Assembly: GCA_021324975.1 (NCBI GenBank)
Contig: JAJPIA010000087.1
Coordinates: 1-52,726, forward strand
DNA: 52,726 nucleotides
Direction of reading: 5' to 3'
Origin: Bacillota bacterium
Lineage (GTDB): Bacteria; Sysuimicrobiota; Sysuimicrobiia; Sysuimicrobiales; Segetimicrobiaceae
Shown: one piece after another, positions 26,776-35,512 of the stretch
Layout: every line of letters starts with the position of its first letter
How positions within the stretch are numbered: the first letter of the stretch is position 1
The notes under the pieces: model-generated
Database searches by the model: none
Seen by the model: only the letters and a program-made list of their open reading frames with translations
What the model was told of the DNA's origin: nothing
Program-made: the position numbers and the translations under genes

Positions 26776-28533
26776 CTACGGGTGAGGCTCGCCCGCCTTC
26801 GCGGCTGCCTGCTCGGCCGCGCGCCTGGCCGCTTCCATGGCATCCTCTTCGGAGTTCTCGATGCCCCCACAGAGCCGCCGGCTCGCCTGTGGTCCGGCGG
26901 CCGCGGGGTACGTGACGAGCTCCCACATCCACAGTCCGGGAAACAGGTGCTTGTGGACCTTGGGAACCACGAGCCACTCGCTCTCCCGGTGGACGTCGCC
27001 GCCCTGTTCCTCGCCGTCCGGATCGGGCGCCGGCACGCGCGTCTCCGCCTGCCCGTCCGCGGTTTCCTCGACCCGCACGACCACCATCGCGGGCGTCGTG
27101 TTCGTAACGCGCGTCGTGAAGTGCTGGAGCGCGGAAAAGTTCAGGTCGGCCAGGGAGCCCGCCGTGACCGTGACGTCGATCATCGCGAGCCGGGGTACGT
27201 GCCACTGCGTGGCCAAGACCGCGCGCTCCACGTTGGGCAACTGCGACAGCGCCACCACGAAGCGCGCCGTGGTTTCGTCGGACGCTCCCTCCACCGCCAC
27301 CGTGCCGGTCATGTCCGTCGCGTGATCGATTGACCCGGCCTGCGTCGCGACATCTTCGGGTGCATCATGGGATTGCGCGCGGCCGTCCTGGAGGCTCGGC
27401 TCATCGTCCTCCATCCTGCCGCCCGCCTTGAGCGCCGCGAGCAGCCGCCGGAGTTTGGGGATCGCCTGGTCGCGCGCGTCGGCCTGTGCGCGGCCCACCG
27501 CTTCCACCGCAGCCGAGTACTCGTGCATCAGCCGCTCGAAGGCCCGCGCCAGCTCGTCCTGCTCCGGCAGGAGCCGTTCCAGCCGGGTAATCAGCCCGCC
27601 GACGTACTCTTCGGCCTGACCTGTGACCACATCGGCCTGCCGGCGAGCTTCCGCCAGCGCGAGCTGCGCTTCGGCGAGCGCTTCCGCAGCCTGCTCCTTG
27701 GCCGCCGCCACGTCCTCGTCGGCCTGCCGGCGCGCGGTCTCCAGTTCCGCCGCGGCCTCGTGCCGTGCCGTCGCTACGAGCGCCGTGGCTTGCCGGCGCG
27801 CATCTTCCAGTACCGCGTCCGCGCCCCGCTGCGCCTCAGCGGCCGTCTCCACGGCCTGCTCCTTGGCCGCCGCCACGTCCTCGTCGGCCTGCCGCCGCGC
27901 AGTCTCCAGTTCCGCCGCGGCCTCGTGCCGTGCCGTCGCTACGAGCGCCGTGGCTTGCCGGCGCGCATCTTCCAATACCGCCTGCGCACCCCGTTGCGCC
28001 TCATCGGCTATGTCCACGGCCTGCCGCTGCGCCGTAGCCACGGCCTCCGCGGCCTCACCGGCTTGGCGTCGAGCGCCATCGAGGATGAAGTCGGCCTCGT
28101 GGCGCACCTCGGCGAGTTTCTGCTCCGCCAACCGTTCGGCGGAGGCGACCGCGCTCTCGGCGCGCTCCTGGGCGTCCCGCAGCGTGGCGACCGCCGACGT
28201 CTTTGCATCCTCGCGCGCGCGCTCGGCCTCCGCTCGAGCCGCCGCGAGGGTCTCCTCGGCCGCGGCCCGGCCGGCGCCAAGGATCGCCCTGGCGCACGCG
28301 GTCGCGTTGGACACGAGCTGCTGCGCGGCCGCCGCCTCCGATCGATACGCCGCGAGCCATCGATCCCGGGCGGCATCAGCGTCCGCCTGCAGTGCCTCCA
28401 TGGCTTCGCCCGTCTGCCGGAGGGCGTCACGAAGCGCCGGCCACTCACCGAGCCGCGCCGCGATGTCGCCGTCTATCGCGTCGAGCGCCGCCGACGTTTC
28501 GTTGAGCCATCGAACCAACGCGTCGCGATCCAT
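26776..28533 (-). CDS. Long Ala-rich coiled-coil protein with internal tandem repeats
   Basis: A 585-residue protein. Residues about 30-370 are almost wholly helical, Ala/Glu/Gln/Arg-rich and free of proline, with an 11-residue periodicity. A 55-residue unit (5 x 11) containing ATALVATARHEAAAELETA and QADEDVAAAKEQA is present in two nearly identical copies, matching a 165-bp DNA repeat. Hendecad repeats of this kind occur in ATP synthase b-like stalks and apolipoprotein-like proteins. After an acidic linker, residues about 425-500 form a compact domain (RFVVALSQLPNVERAVLATQ) of unknown type. There is no signal peptide, so the protein is probably cytoplasmic. GAGG precedes the ATG at 28533. 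Function unknown; a scaffold or filament role is a guess. Confidence 0.75.
   Translation of the reverse strand: MDRDALVRWLNETSAALDAIDGDIAARLGEWPALRDALRQTGEAMEALQADADAARDRWLAAYRSEAAAAQQLVSNATACARAILGAGRAAAEETLAAARAEAERAREDAKTSAVATLRDAQERAESAVASAERLAEQKLAEVRHEADFILDGARRQAGEAAEAVATAQRQAVDIADEAQRGAQAVLEDARRQATALVATARHEAAAELETARRQADEDVAAAKEQAVETAAEAQRGADAVLEDARRQATALVATARHEAAAELETARRQADEDVAAAKEQAAEALAEAQLALAEARRQADVVTGQAEEYVGGLITRLERLLPEQDELARAFERLMHEYSAAVEAVGRAQADARDQAIPKLRRLLAALKAGGRMEDDEPSLQDGRAQSHDAPEDVATQAGSIDHATDMTGTVAVEGASDETTARFVVALSQLPNVERAVLATQWHVPRLAMIDVTVTAGSLADLNFSALQHFTTRVTNTTPAMVVVRVEETADGQAETRVPAPDPDGEEQGGDVHRESEWLVVPKVHKHLFPGLWMWELVTYPAAAGPQASRRLCGGIENSEEDAMEAARRAAEQAAAKAGEPHP
27689..28005. 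repeat. 165-bp tandem repeat inside the coiled-coil gene
   Basis: Two adjacent copies begin at 27689 and 27854 (offset 165 bp) and stay nearly identical for about 150 bases, with only scattered mismatches. The unit equals 55 codons, so copy-number change keeps the frame and the 11-residue phase. Confidence 0.9.
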
Positions 28534-28758
28534 GCAGATACCTCGCGGAAGGGTCTCTCGAAGGGTAGTTGTGCCCAAGATTCCGAACGACCGGACGCTG
28601 GGACACCGGGCGACCGTTGGACGGGCCAATTATCGGGATCGCTGGGGGCGCGGCGTCCATGCGTGCGCTGGCGCGGCGTCCTGGGGAACATCATGAGAGA
28701 GACGTGGCGCGGACGCTCTGGGCGCCACCGCCGGATGCGCCTTATGGAGGAGGCTCGC

Positions 28759-29976
28759 GTGGCCACGTGTTGCATCGCGGGTTGCGGCCCGGCGGGGGCC
28801 ATCCTTGGGCTCTTGCTGGCGCGCAGCGGGGTCGACGTCGTCGTGCTGGAGAAGCACGGTGACTTTTTGCGTGATTTTCGGGGTGACACGATCCATCCAT
28901 CGACCTTGGACATCTTGGACGATCTCGGTCTGGCCGAGCGTTTTCTGGCCCTGCCGCACAGTCGAGTCGAGCGGTTCACGTTGCGCACGACCGCGGGCGA
29001 GACGCTGTCGTTTGGCTTTGAGGGGTTGGCCGCAAAGTTTCCGTTCGTCGCGTTTGTCCCGCAGTGGGACTTCTTGAACTTCGTAACAGCGGAGGCACGC
29101 CGGTACCCCACGTTCGCCCTGCGCATGAACGCCGATGTCGTCGGGCTGATCGAGGAGGATGGCCGCGTCTGCGGCGTTCGCTACCGAACAGAGACGGGCG
29201 AAGGGAGCCTGCGAGCCGGCCTGACGGTGGGCGCGGACGGCCGCTCATCGAGGACCCGCGAGGCGGCCGCGCTCCCGCAAACCGCGACATCCCCGCCCAT
29301 GGACGTGCTTTGGTTTCGACTCCCGCGCAACGCAAACGATCCCGGCGATGCTCAGGGCATCGTCGGCCCGGGGCATTTCGTCGCCCTGTTCGACCGTGGC
29401 AAGTATTGGCAGATCGCCTACCTCATCTCCAAAGGCGGCCTGGATGCCGTGCGTGTCGCCGGCCTTCAGGAGTTTCAGGCATCGGTCGCCAGCCTGGTGC
29501 CGATGCTCGCCGACCGGGTGGGCGAACTCACGAATTGGGACCAGATCAAGCTGCTCACCGTGCGGTCCGATCGCCTCACGCGATGGTACCGGCCCGGGTA
29601 CCTCGCCATCGGCGACGCGGCACATGCGATGTCGCCCGTCGGCGGAGTGGGGATCAACGTGGCCATCCAGGACGCGGTTGCCGCCGCGAACGTGCTCTGG
29701 CGCCCGCTGCTCAATGGACCGGTCACGACCGCTGACCTTGCGGCTGTGCAGCGGCGGCGTGAGGTACCCGTACGGGTCACGCAGAGCCTGCAGGCGTTCA
29801 TGCAGCGGCAGTTGCTGGTGCCGGCACTCGCCCACGGCCGGCCCCCACGCATTTCGCCGGTGGCTCGCGCGGCGCTCGCGGCGCCCGGCCTTCGGACGCT
29901 GCTGCCGAGCCTCCTCGGCTTCGGCCTGTTCCGGCCTCACGTGGAGAGCCCTGCCCGCCTGGCGGCGGCGCCCTAG
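28759..29976 (+). CDS. FAD-dependent monooxygenase (PHBH/UbiH-like)
   Basis: The 405-residue flavoprotein has the N-terminal FAD motif CCIAGCGPAGAILGLLLARSG, an acidic strand end VVVLEK, LTVGADGRSSRTRE (the DG motif that binds FAD and NADPH) and PGYLAIGDAAHAMSPVGGVGINVAIQDA (the GD motif). This places it in the p-hydroxybenzoate hydroxylase class, which hydroxylates aromatic or similar substrates; the substrate is not predictable. GTG at 28759 was chosen because GGAGGAGG sits 5 bp upstream; the ATG at 28744 would lie before that site. It diverges from the coiled-coil gene and opens the accessory region. Confidence 0.9.
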   Translation: MATCCIAGCGPAGAILGLLLARSGVDVVVLEKHGDFLRDFRGDTIHPSTLDILDDLGLAERFLALPHSRVERFTLRTTAGETLSFGFEGLAAKFPFVAFVPQWDFLNFVTAEARRYPTFALRMNADVVGLIEEDGRVCGVRYRTETGEGSLRAGLTVGADGRSSRTREAAALPQTATSPPMDVLWFRLPRNANDPGDAQGIVGPGHFVALFDRGKYWQIAYLISKGGLDAVRVAGLQEFQASVASLVPMLADRVGELTNWDQIKLLTVRSDRLTRWYRPGYLAIGDAAHAMSPVGGVGINVAIQDAVAAANVLWRPLLNGPVTTADLAAVQRRREVPVRVTQSLQAFMQRQLLVPALAHGRPPRISPVARAALAAPGLRTLLPSLLGFGLFRPHVESPARLAAAP

Positions 29977-30130
29977 CCTCCGAGGGCCGCGTTCGTCTCG
30001 GAGCCGGCGTCCGGAGTCGATCCGCGCCGCCCGGGCGGGCGCGGATGCGCAGGCCGGACGAGGGCGGACCGTGAACTCTCACCACCGATTGCGCGAGGGC
30101 GCGCCGAGCGCTGTAACGTGACTGGCGCGC

Positions 30131-30688
30131 GTGGACACGGTCAAGATGCCGGACGTGAGCCCAGGGCTCGGGGTGAAGACGATGGTGCGACGGGATTTTG
30201 CCAAGGCGCTCGGAAACCGCGAGGAGATCTCGATCACCGTAACGGGCCGCCGCACCGGACGCAAAGTGCGGTTCCCGGTGTGGTTTGTGGTGGAGGGCGA
30301 GACGATGTGGCTCTTGCCGTTGCACGGATCGCGGACCCAATGGTACCGCAACATCCTTGCCCAACCGGTGATCACCGTGAGCGCCGGGCGGCAGCAGTTG
30401 GCTACCAGCGCGAAGTCCAGGGAGGGAAAGCAGACGGTGCAGCGGACGGTGGACCGGTTCCGCAAGAAATACACGGCCGCGCTCGTCGCCCGCTACTATG
30501 ACCACTCCGACGCTGTGGTCGAGGTCCCCATCGGATCCGATGCCCAGCAAGATGATCAGCGCCCGGCGCGCCGCAAAGGCGCGGGCGCCGCACCCCGGGG
30601 CCGCCGGACAGCGGCCCGGTCGGCTCGCCGACCGGTGCGCAAAGGGCGTGCCGCCAGTCCGAGACGATCCCGGCGAAGGGGAGCATGA
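30131..30688 (+). CDS. Nitroreductase-family protein (DUF385-like) with basic tail
   Basis: A 185-residue protein. Residues about 35-130 match the deazaflavin-dependent nitroreductase fold: ITVTGRRTGRKVRFPVWFVVEGETMWLLPLHGSRTQWYRNILAQPVITVSAG. These split-barrel proteins bind F420 or flavin. From about residue 145 a 40-residue tail made almost only of Arg, Lys, Ala, Pro and Gly follows (RRKGAGAAPRGRR and similar), reminiscent of nucleic-acid-binding tails. The start is uncertain: GTG 30131, ATG 30146 and ATG 30182 are all in frame without a strong ribosome binding site. Its stop lies just before the SDR remnant. Confidence 0.75.
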   Translation: MDTVKMPDVSPGLGVKTMVRRDFAKALGNREEISITVTGRRTGRKVRFPVWFVVEGETMWLLPLHGSRTQWYRNILAQPVITVSAGRQQLATSAKSREGKQTVQRTVDRFRKKYTAALVARYYDHSDAVVEVPIGSDAQQDDQRPARRKGAGAAPRGRRTAARSARRPVRKGRAASPRRSRRRGA

Positions 30689-30692
30689 TCTG

Positions 30693-31027
30693 ATGAACGG
30701 GGCTCGTGCGGGCGCCGTCGCCCTGGTGACGGGCGCGAATCGGGGCATCGGGCTCGAGGTCTGCCGGCAACTCGGCGAGCGTGGCTACGTTGTTGTCCTG
30801 AGCGCACGCGACGAGGTGAAAGCGCGGGCGGCGGCCGGGCCGCTTCAGCGACGTGGCCTGAGCATCCGCGTGCAGCGGTGTGCCCCGGATGGGTTGCAAC
30901 CGATATGGGCGGGCGCGGCGGGCGGCCGGTCAGCGACGGCGCCGCGGGCATCGTCTGGGCGGCGACGCTGCCGGACGACGGTCCGACCGGCGGTTCATTC
31001 AGGGACGGCAAGCCCGTTCCGTGGTGA
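30693..31027 (+). pseudogene. SDR oxidoreductase with large internal deletion
   Basis: The ATG at 30693 has an AAGGGGAG site and opens a clear short-chain dehydrogenase N-terminus: VALVTGANRGIGLEVCRQLGERGYVVVLSARD, with the TGxxxGIG cofactor motif. At about 30870-30880 the sequence switches, in a different frame, to a recognisable SDR C-terminus: VCPGWVATDMGG, then GAAGIVWAATLPDDGPTGG, FRDGKPVPW and a stop at 31025-31027. Roughly 130 residues including the catalytic Ser-Tyr-Lys are missing. Both ends match carbonyl-reductase-like SDRs about 235 residues long. It is therefore a non-functional remnant. Confidence 0.85.
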
Positions 31028-31056
31028 GCGGCTACTGCGCAACGGCGGTCCATCCC

Positions 31057-32670
31057 TCACCCGGCGAGCCAGGTTCGCTTGAGGAACATTCGGCGGCCGG
31101 TGAACGACTGCGCGTAGGCGCGATACTTAGACGACAGCGCCTCGATGTTGAGTTTCGCGTACCACCACCAGTTCGGCGCGTCCGCCAGCAGGGTGCGTTG
31201 GATCTCCACGTACAGGCTGCGGCGCTGGTCGTGGTTCGAGATCGAACGCGCCTGGACCATGAGGGGATCCAGCGCCGGATTGTTGTACCGCCCGATGTTG
31301 AACGATCCCGTCGGGTAGAAGAAAGGATAGATGTATCCGTCCGGTCCGGGCCGGAACGTGTAGGCGGTCGCGAAAATCTCCCCTCCCTGCTTCCCTCCGG
31401 TCTGAGCCGCCTGGGCCGTCGCCGCCGTGAACGCTCCCCACTCCATTTGGACGACGTTCACCGTCACGTTCAAGGTCTTGAGCGCCTGCTGGACGACGAG
31501 CGTGCTGGCCACGAACTCCGGATATTGGGGTGAGCACCTGATCTCAATCGAAAACCCGCCGTTGGGATACCCCGCGTCCGCCAGGAGCTTCTTGGCGCCC
31601 GCCACGTCGGGCGAGAGGTACGGCAACGAACGCGGCTCCAGCGCCCAGTCGCCGAACCCTGTCGTGATGGGTCCCGATGGCACGCCACCTCCGTATACCG
31701 ATTTCTCGATCACCTCACGAGTGTCGACGGCCATCCGAAGGGCGCGGCGCACTCGCGCGTCGTCCAACGGCTTCTGGCTGACGTTGAGCTCGTGCACGGC
31801 GCCCCACGCAAACGGCGCTTTCAACACGCGCACAGCGGTTCCACTTCCCAACTCCGTGGCGCCCTGCGTGCTCAGCACGGCATACTGGATCTGACCGGAT
31901 CGCAGAGCAGCGAGGCGGGCGTCCTCGTCGGTGAGGATCTTGAAGGTCATTGAGTCCAAGTACGGCAGGGGTTGGTCCCAGTAGTCCGGGTTGCGCGTGT
32001 ACGAGATATGGTCCTGGGGAACGTACTCCACCAACTTGAACGGTCCGGTCCCAACCGCCTTGATCTTGATGTTTTCCCGTTCGGCGAACCCCTTCGGAAC
32101 CACCGCAGAGGCCCGGAGCGCCGCAAACGCGCTCAGGAGATCGGGGTACGGGCTGCTCATGTTCATCTGCACCGTCAAGGGATCAATGACCCGGATCTCC
32201 TTGATCGAATCGAACCAACTGCGAAACGGCGCTGCGGTCTTTGGGTCGAGGACGCGTTCAATACTGTATTTGACATCCTCTGCCGTCATCGGCTGGCCAT
32301 TGTGGAATTTGACGTTGGGCCGGAGATGAAACACATAGGTCTTGCCGCCGCCCGAGATCTCCCATTTCTGCGCGAGCGCTGGGACGACGTTGGTCTTTTC
32401 GTCGTACGTCGTGAGACTCTCGTACACGTGCTCATAGCCCTGCAGCGCCGAAAAGTTGGCGTTGGCATGCGGGTCCAAGGTGAAAGGATCCACCTCTTGC
32501 GCGGCGATTAGCGCGCCGCCGCGTCTCGGAGTCTCGGCGGTGGCGGCGAGTGCCGCGGGGAGACGGCGTGATGTGCCCGCACGAAGCATCTCGCCGGCCA
32601 CGAGCATCCCGCCGGCCAAGAACGCACGACGACTCACCCTGCCGACAACGTGGCGCCGGAATGGCATCAT
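31057..32670 (-). CDS. Tat-exported ABC substrate-binding protein, family 5
   Basis: A 537-residue binding protein. The signal carries a twin-arginine motif (GRVSRRAFLAGGMLVAG), so it is exported folded, unlike the Sec-type protein at 17433. Family 5 motifs: DPFTLDPHANANF, YVFHLRPNVKFHNGQPMTAEDVKYSIERV, VGTGPFKLVEYVPQDHI, DDARVRRALRMAVDTREVI and GAKKLLADAGYPNGGFSIEI. ATG at 32670 follows GGGGGT; a second ATG is adjacent. No permease or ATPase is nearby. The SRPBCC gene lies 58 bp upstream in the same direction. Confidence 0.92.
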   Translation of the reverse strand: MMPFRRHVVGRVSRRAFLAGGMLVAGEMLRAGTSRRLPAALAATAETPRRGGALIAAQEVDPFTLDPHANANFSALQGYEHVYESLTTYDEKTNVVPALAQKWEISGGGKTYVFHLRPNVKFHNGQPMTAEDVKYSIERVLDPKTAAPFRSWFDSIKEIRVIDPLTVQMNMSSPYPDLLSAFAALRASAVVPKGFAERENIKIKAVGTGPFKLVEYVPQDHISYTRNPDYWDQPLPYLDSMTFKILTDEDARLAALRSGQIQYAVLSTQGATELGSGTAVRVLKAPFAWGAVHELNVSQKPLDDARVRRALRMAVDTREVIEKSVYGGGVPSGPITTGFGDWALEPRSLPYLSPDVAGAKKLLADAGYPNGGFSIEIRCSPQYPEFVASTLVVQQALKTLNVTVNVVQMEWGAFTAATAQAAQTGGKQGGEIFATAYTFRPGPDGYIYPFFYPTGSFNIGRYNNPALDPLMVQARSISNHDQRRSLYVEIQRTLLADAPNWWWYAKLNIEALSSKYRAYAQSFTGRRMFLKRTWLAG

Positions 32671-32728
32671 CGGTACACCCCCAGGTCCGAGGATCGGATC
32701 AATGAGTACCAGCACGCGGAATGGCCTC

Positions 32729-33208
32729 CTAGCGCTCGACGCTCTCCGAGGACGCTTCGAGGATCTCCTTGAGCTTGGCTAGTTCGACATCGATGAGCTT
32801 GATCTGCGCGTCGAAGAAATCGTCGGTGAAGCTCGCCGGTTGAAAGAAGGTCATCATGAACTCTGCGCCGTTCCCGTTGGGAATCACCCGGGCGTACACC
32901 GTCCAACTCGCCTGCGGATCGATGTAATCGTGATCGAGGATCCCATGGCGCGGGTCGGCCCGCAGCCGCAGCCGCGCGGCGCCATGGGGCGTGACCATGT
33001 CCCACCACTCCGGGTCCGCGGTGCGGCTCGTTGACTTGACGTTGACGATGGCCCAGCGCGGCCAATTACCCAGGTCGCACAAAAAGGCGTACGCGGCGCT
33101 CGGGTCGCAATCGATCCGCACAGTCTTGGTGATCGACCGCAGGGTGCCGTGTGCCTTGCGCGTCGCCTCCGCCCCATCGTGCCCATCGATTCTCACCGGG
33201 TTGTCCAT
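32729..33208 (-). CDS. SRPBCC (START-like) family protein
   Basis: The 159-residue protein fits the polyketide cyclase/SRPBCC fold: an early ITKTVRIDCDPSAAYAFLCDLGNWPRWA, mid-strand WWDMVTPHGAARLRL, LDHDYIDPQASWTVYARVIPNGNGAEFMMTFFQP and a long C-terminal helix. These proteins bind hydrophobic ligands in a deep cavity; the ligand is unknown. AAAGGAG precedes the ATG. It probably forms a two-gene unit with the binding protein downstream and diverges from the MFS exporter. Confidence 0.8.
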   Translation of the reverse strand: MDNPVRIDGHDGAEATRKAHGTLRSITKTVRIDCDPSAAYAFLCDLGNWPRWAIVNVKSTSRTADPEWWDMVTPHGAARLRLRADPRHGILDHDYIDPQASWTVYARVIPNGNGAEFMMTFFQPASFTDDFFDAQIKLIDVELAKLKEILEASSESVER

Positions 33209-33529
33209 GGCTCGCTCCTTTCGAGGCTTGCGGATCGGTCGCCCCAGTCAGCGAGACGATCGTGTCGATGACGTGATCTGTGGTCTTGATCACGGGTTGT
33301 TAGCTTCCTCCAATTGGGCGAAATGTGCTCGATACCTCGTCACCCGAGATGGCCGCGTGCCTCACCGGCTGGGACTCTCTACCCAGCCGGCGAATCCTGC
33401 AGTAACCGACGCAACCACCAGGCTCGCCGTGGAGGCCATCCGCTGCGCGACACCGAGAACGTTCCCGACGCGGGACGGCACGCTCCTTTTCGCACGTCGC
33501 CGACGGTCCGAACCGGCCGAGGGCCGGAC
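33209..33529. other. Divergent intergenic region with one hairpin
   Basis: It separates the leftward SRPBCC gene from the rightward MFS gene. A perfect 9-bp inverted repeat (CCGGCTGGG 33365-33373, CCCAGCCGG 33382-33390, loop 8) is the only structure noticed. It could be an operator or leader hairpin. No regulator gene and no clear promoter were seen. Confidence 0.4.
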
Positions 33530-34918
33530 GTGGATGTGGATCGCACTCAGCGACGCGTAGCGTTACTGGTCGCCGTTATGTCGTCGTTCGTCACCCCTTA
33601 CATGGCGACCGCGGTCAACGTCGCCCTGCCGGCCATCGGACACGACTTCGGATTCAACGCGTTTTCGCTGAGTTGGGTCACGACCGCGTATCTCCTTGCC
33701 GCGGCGGTCTCTCTCGTCCCCCTCGGCCGAATCGGCGACCTGCGCGGGCGGAAGCGGATGTTCGTCGGGTGCATGGCGCTGTACACGGTCGCGACGCTTC
33801 TGTGCGCGTACGCGCCCTCGGCGGCATTGCTGATCGTCTTTCGCGCTCTCCAAGGGATCGGGGGCGGCACAATCTGGGGGATGGGCGCGGCAATCGTCGT
33901 CGCCGTGTACCCTGAGGCGGAGCGCGGCCGTGCGCTGGGGATCATCATCGCGTGTGTCTACGCCTCGCAGTCCATCGGGCCGTGGCTCGGCGGTTTGCTG
34001 GCGGAACACCTCGGATGGCGTTCGATCTTCATCACAACGGTGCCGCTGGGCGCCGCGACGATCGCGCTGACCCTGTGGCGCCTCCGTGGGGAATGGGCCC
34101 TCGGCCGACCGGAACGGTTCGATCTCCCGGGCGCATGCCTCTACGGCGCAATGCTGGTGGCGTTGATGTACGGGCTCACCCTGCTCCCAGCGCGCGCCGG
34201 CGCCGTGTTGGTTGCGGTCGGATTGGCAGGATGCGCCGCCTTCGTCCGGTGGGAGAACGCGATCCCACACCCGGTCCTGAACGTCCGGCTCTTCCTGGAC
34301 AACCGCGTGTTCGCGTTCTCGAATCTGGCGGCCCTGCTGAACTACAGCGCCACATACGCGACGGCGTTCCTGCTGAGCCTCTATCTCCAGTACATCCGCG
34401 GCCTACCGGCGGATCGCGCGGGTGTGATCATCGTGGCCCAAGCCGTGGTGCAAAGCGCTTCGTCGCCGTTCGCGGGGCGGCTGTCGGACAATGTTGAGCC
34501 TCGTCTCCTCGCATCGGCGGGCATGGCGCTGACGGCGGCGGGGTTGTTTCTCCTGGGAACGATGCACGAGACCACCCGCATCTCGTTCATCTTGGGCAGC
34601 CTCGCCGTTGCCGGCCTGGGATTTGGGTTGTTCTCGTCGCCCAACACCAACGCCGTGATGAGCGCCGTTCCGGCGGAGATCTACGGCATCGCGTCCAACA
34701 CGCTCGCCACGATGCGGCTCCTCGGGCAGATGCTGAGCATGGGAGTCGTCACGCTCGTACTCAACGCCTATCTCGGCAGCGCGGCGATCACGCCGGCCCT
34801 CCGCGGCCCGTTCCTTGCGGCGACGCGAACATCGTTCATCGTGCTGGGTGCGCTCTGCGTGATCGGCCTCGTCGCATCGATGCTGCGCGGCGAGCGTCGC
34901 GAGGCCGGCGAGCGGTGA
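33530..34918 (+). CDS. MFS transporter, DHA2 (EmrB/QacA) type
   Basis: About 462 residues with 12-14 hydrophobic helices. It carries the MFS motif A GRIGDLRGRKRMF after helix 2, motif C-like QGIGGGTIWGMGAAIVVAVY and SQSIGPWLGGLLAEHLGWRSIF, typical of proton-driven drug exporters of the 14-helix group. The second half includes PHPVLNVRLFLDNRVF, another DHA2 trait. GTG at 33530 has GAGG 7 bp upstream; the reading frame extends further 5' without a ribosome binding site. The substrate is unknown. It is alone in its direction. Confidence 0.88.
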   Translation: MDVDRTQRRVALLVAVMSSFVTPYMATAVNVALPAIGHDFGFNAFSLSWVTTAYLLAAAVSLVPLGRIGDLRGRKRMFVGCMALYTVATLLCAYAPSAALLIVFRALQGIGGGTIWGMGAAIVVAVYPEAERGRALGIIIACVYASQSIGPWLGGLLAEHLGWRSIFITTVPLGAATIALTLWRLRGEWALGRPERFDLPGACLYGAMLVALMYGLTLLPARAGAVLVAVGLAGCAAFVRWENAIPHPVLNVRLFLDNRVFAFSNLAALLNYSATYATAFLLSLYLQYIRGLPADRAGVIIVAQAVVQSASSPFAGRLSDNVEPRLLASAGMALTAAGLFLLGTMHETTRISFILGSLAVAGLGFGLFSSPNTNAVMSAVPAEIYGIASNTLATMRLLGQMLSMGVVTLVLNAYLGSAAITPALRGPFLAATRTSFIVLGALCVIGLVASMLRGERREAGER

Positions 34919-35179
34919 ACCGCGACATCGCACGGCGCTGCGTACGAACCGCGACGGATCCGTCGCTTGGCCGGACAACCGAGGCCCAAACAGCGAAGGA
35001 GCAGCCCACCCGAGAGCATGGGCCGCTCGTTCGCTGCGGCATTGGTTCCACTCCGTGGTCCCCCGACGCCGCGCGAATGCCCAAGGCCAGAGGACTTTAC
35101 GAATAGTGCTGGAAGGTCAGGGTCAGCCGCTCGGGTCCACCCCTGGTCTTGCCATCTATTTCTTGTGGAGGTGTTGACC

Positions 35180-35512
35180 ATGCGCTACCTCGTGATCGGG
35201 AAAGCCACGAACTTCACACAAGGGATGCAGCCGCCGCAAGTCGCTCAGATGATCGACAAGCTCATCGTGCCGAGCTTGGAGACGCTGGTAAAGTGGGAAC
35301 GCGAAGGCCGCATCCATGGGGGAACGCTGGCAGGACGACGCGGCAATTGCATGATTATCGAAGCCGCCTCCAACGATGAACTCAACGAACTGCTGCCGAC
35401 GCTGCCGTTCTGGGGCCTGCTCGAATGGGAGATCACCCCACTCGCAGGTTTCGAGAACACCGTAAAGCGCACCCGAGGTATGAGCGAGCGGTTAAAGAAC
35501 CTTCAGCTGTAA
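35180..35512 (+). CDS. Muconolactone-isomerase/YCII-like small protein
   Basis: A 110-residue protein starting MRYLVIGKATNFTQG, with strand-helix-strand pattern ending in LPFWGLLEWEITPL. This resembles the ferredoxin-like dimeric alpha/beta barrel of muconolactone delta-isomerase and related YCII proteins. An enzymatic role is not established, because such domains often lack the isomerase residues. GGAGGTG lies before the ATG at 35180. Its last 21 bases overlap, tail to tail, with the PliI-like gene. Confidence 0.7.
   Translation: MRYLVIGKATNFTQGMQPPQVAQMIDKLIVPSLETLVKWEREGRIHGGTLAGRRGNCMIIEAASNDELNELLPTLPFWGLLEWEITPLAGFENTVKRTRGMSERLKNLQL

Noticed and set aside
27689-28005. Possible CRISPR array because of repeated sequence
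   Set aside because: Only two long copies in phase with the coding frame and no spacers; it is a protein-coding tandem duplication.
27623-28696. Plus-strand frame of Ala/Ser repeats opposite the coiled-coil gene
   Set aside because: The repeats mirror the 165-bp duplication read in the wrong strand; the minus-strand gene has the ribosome binding site and coherent helix pattern.
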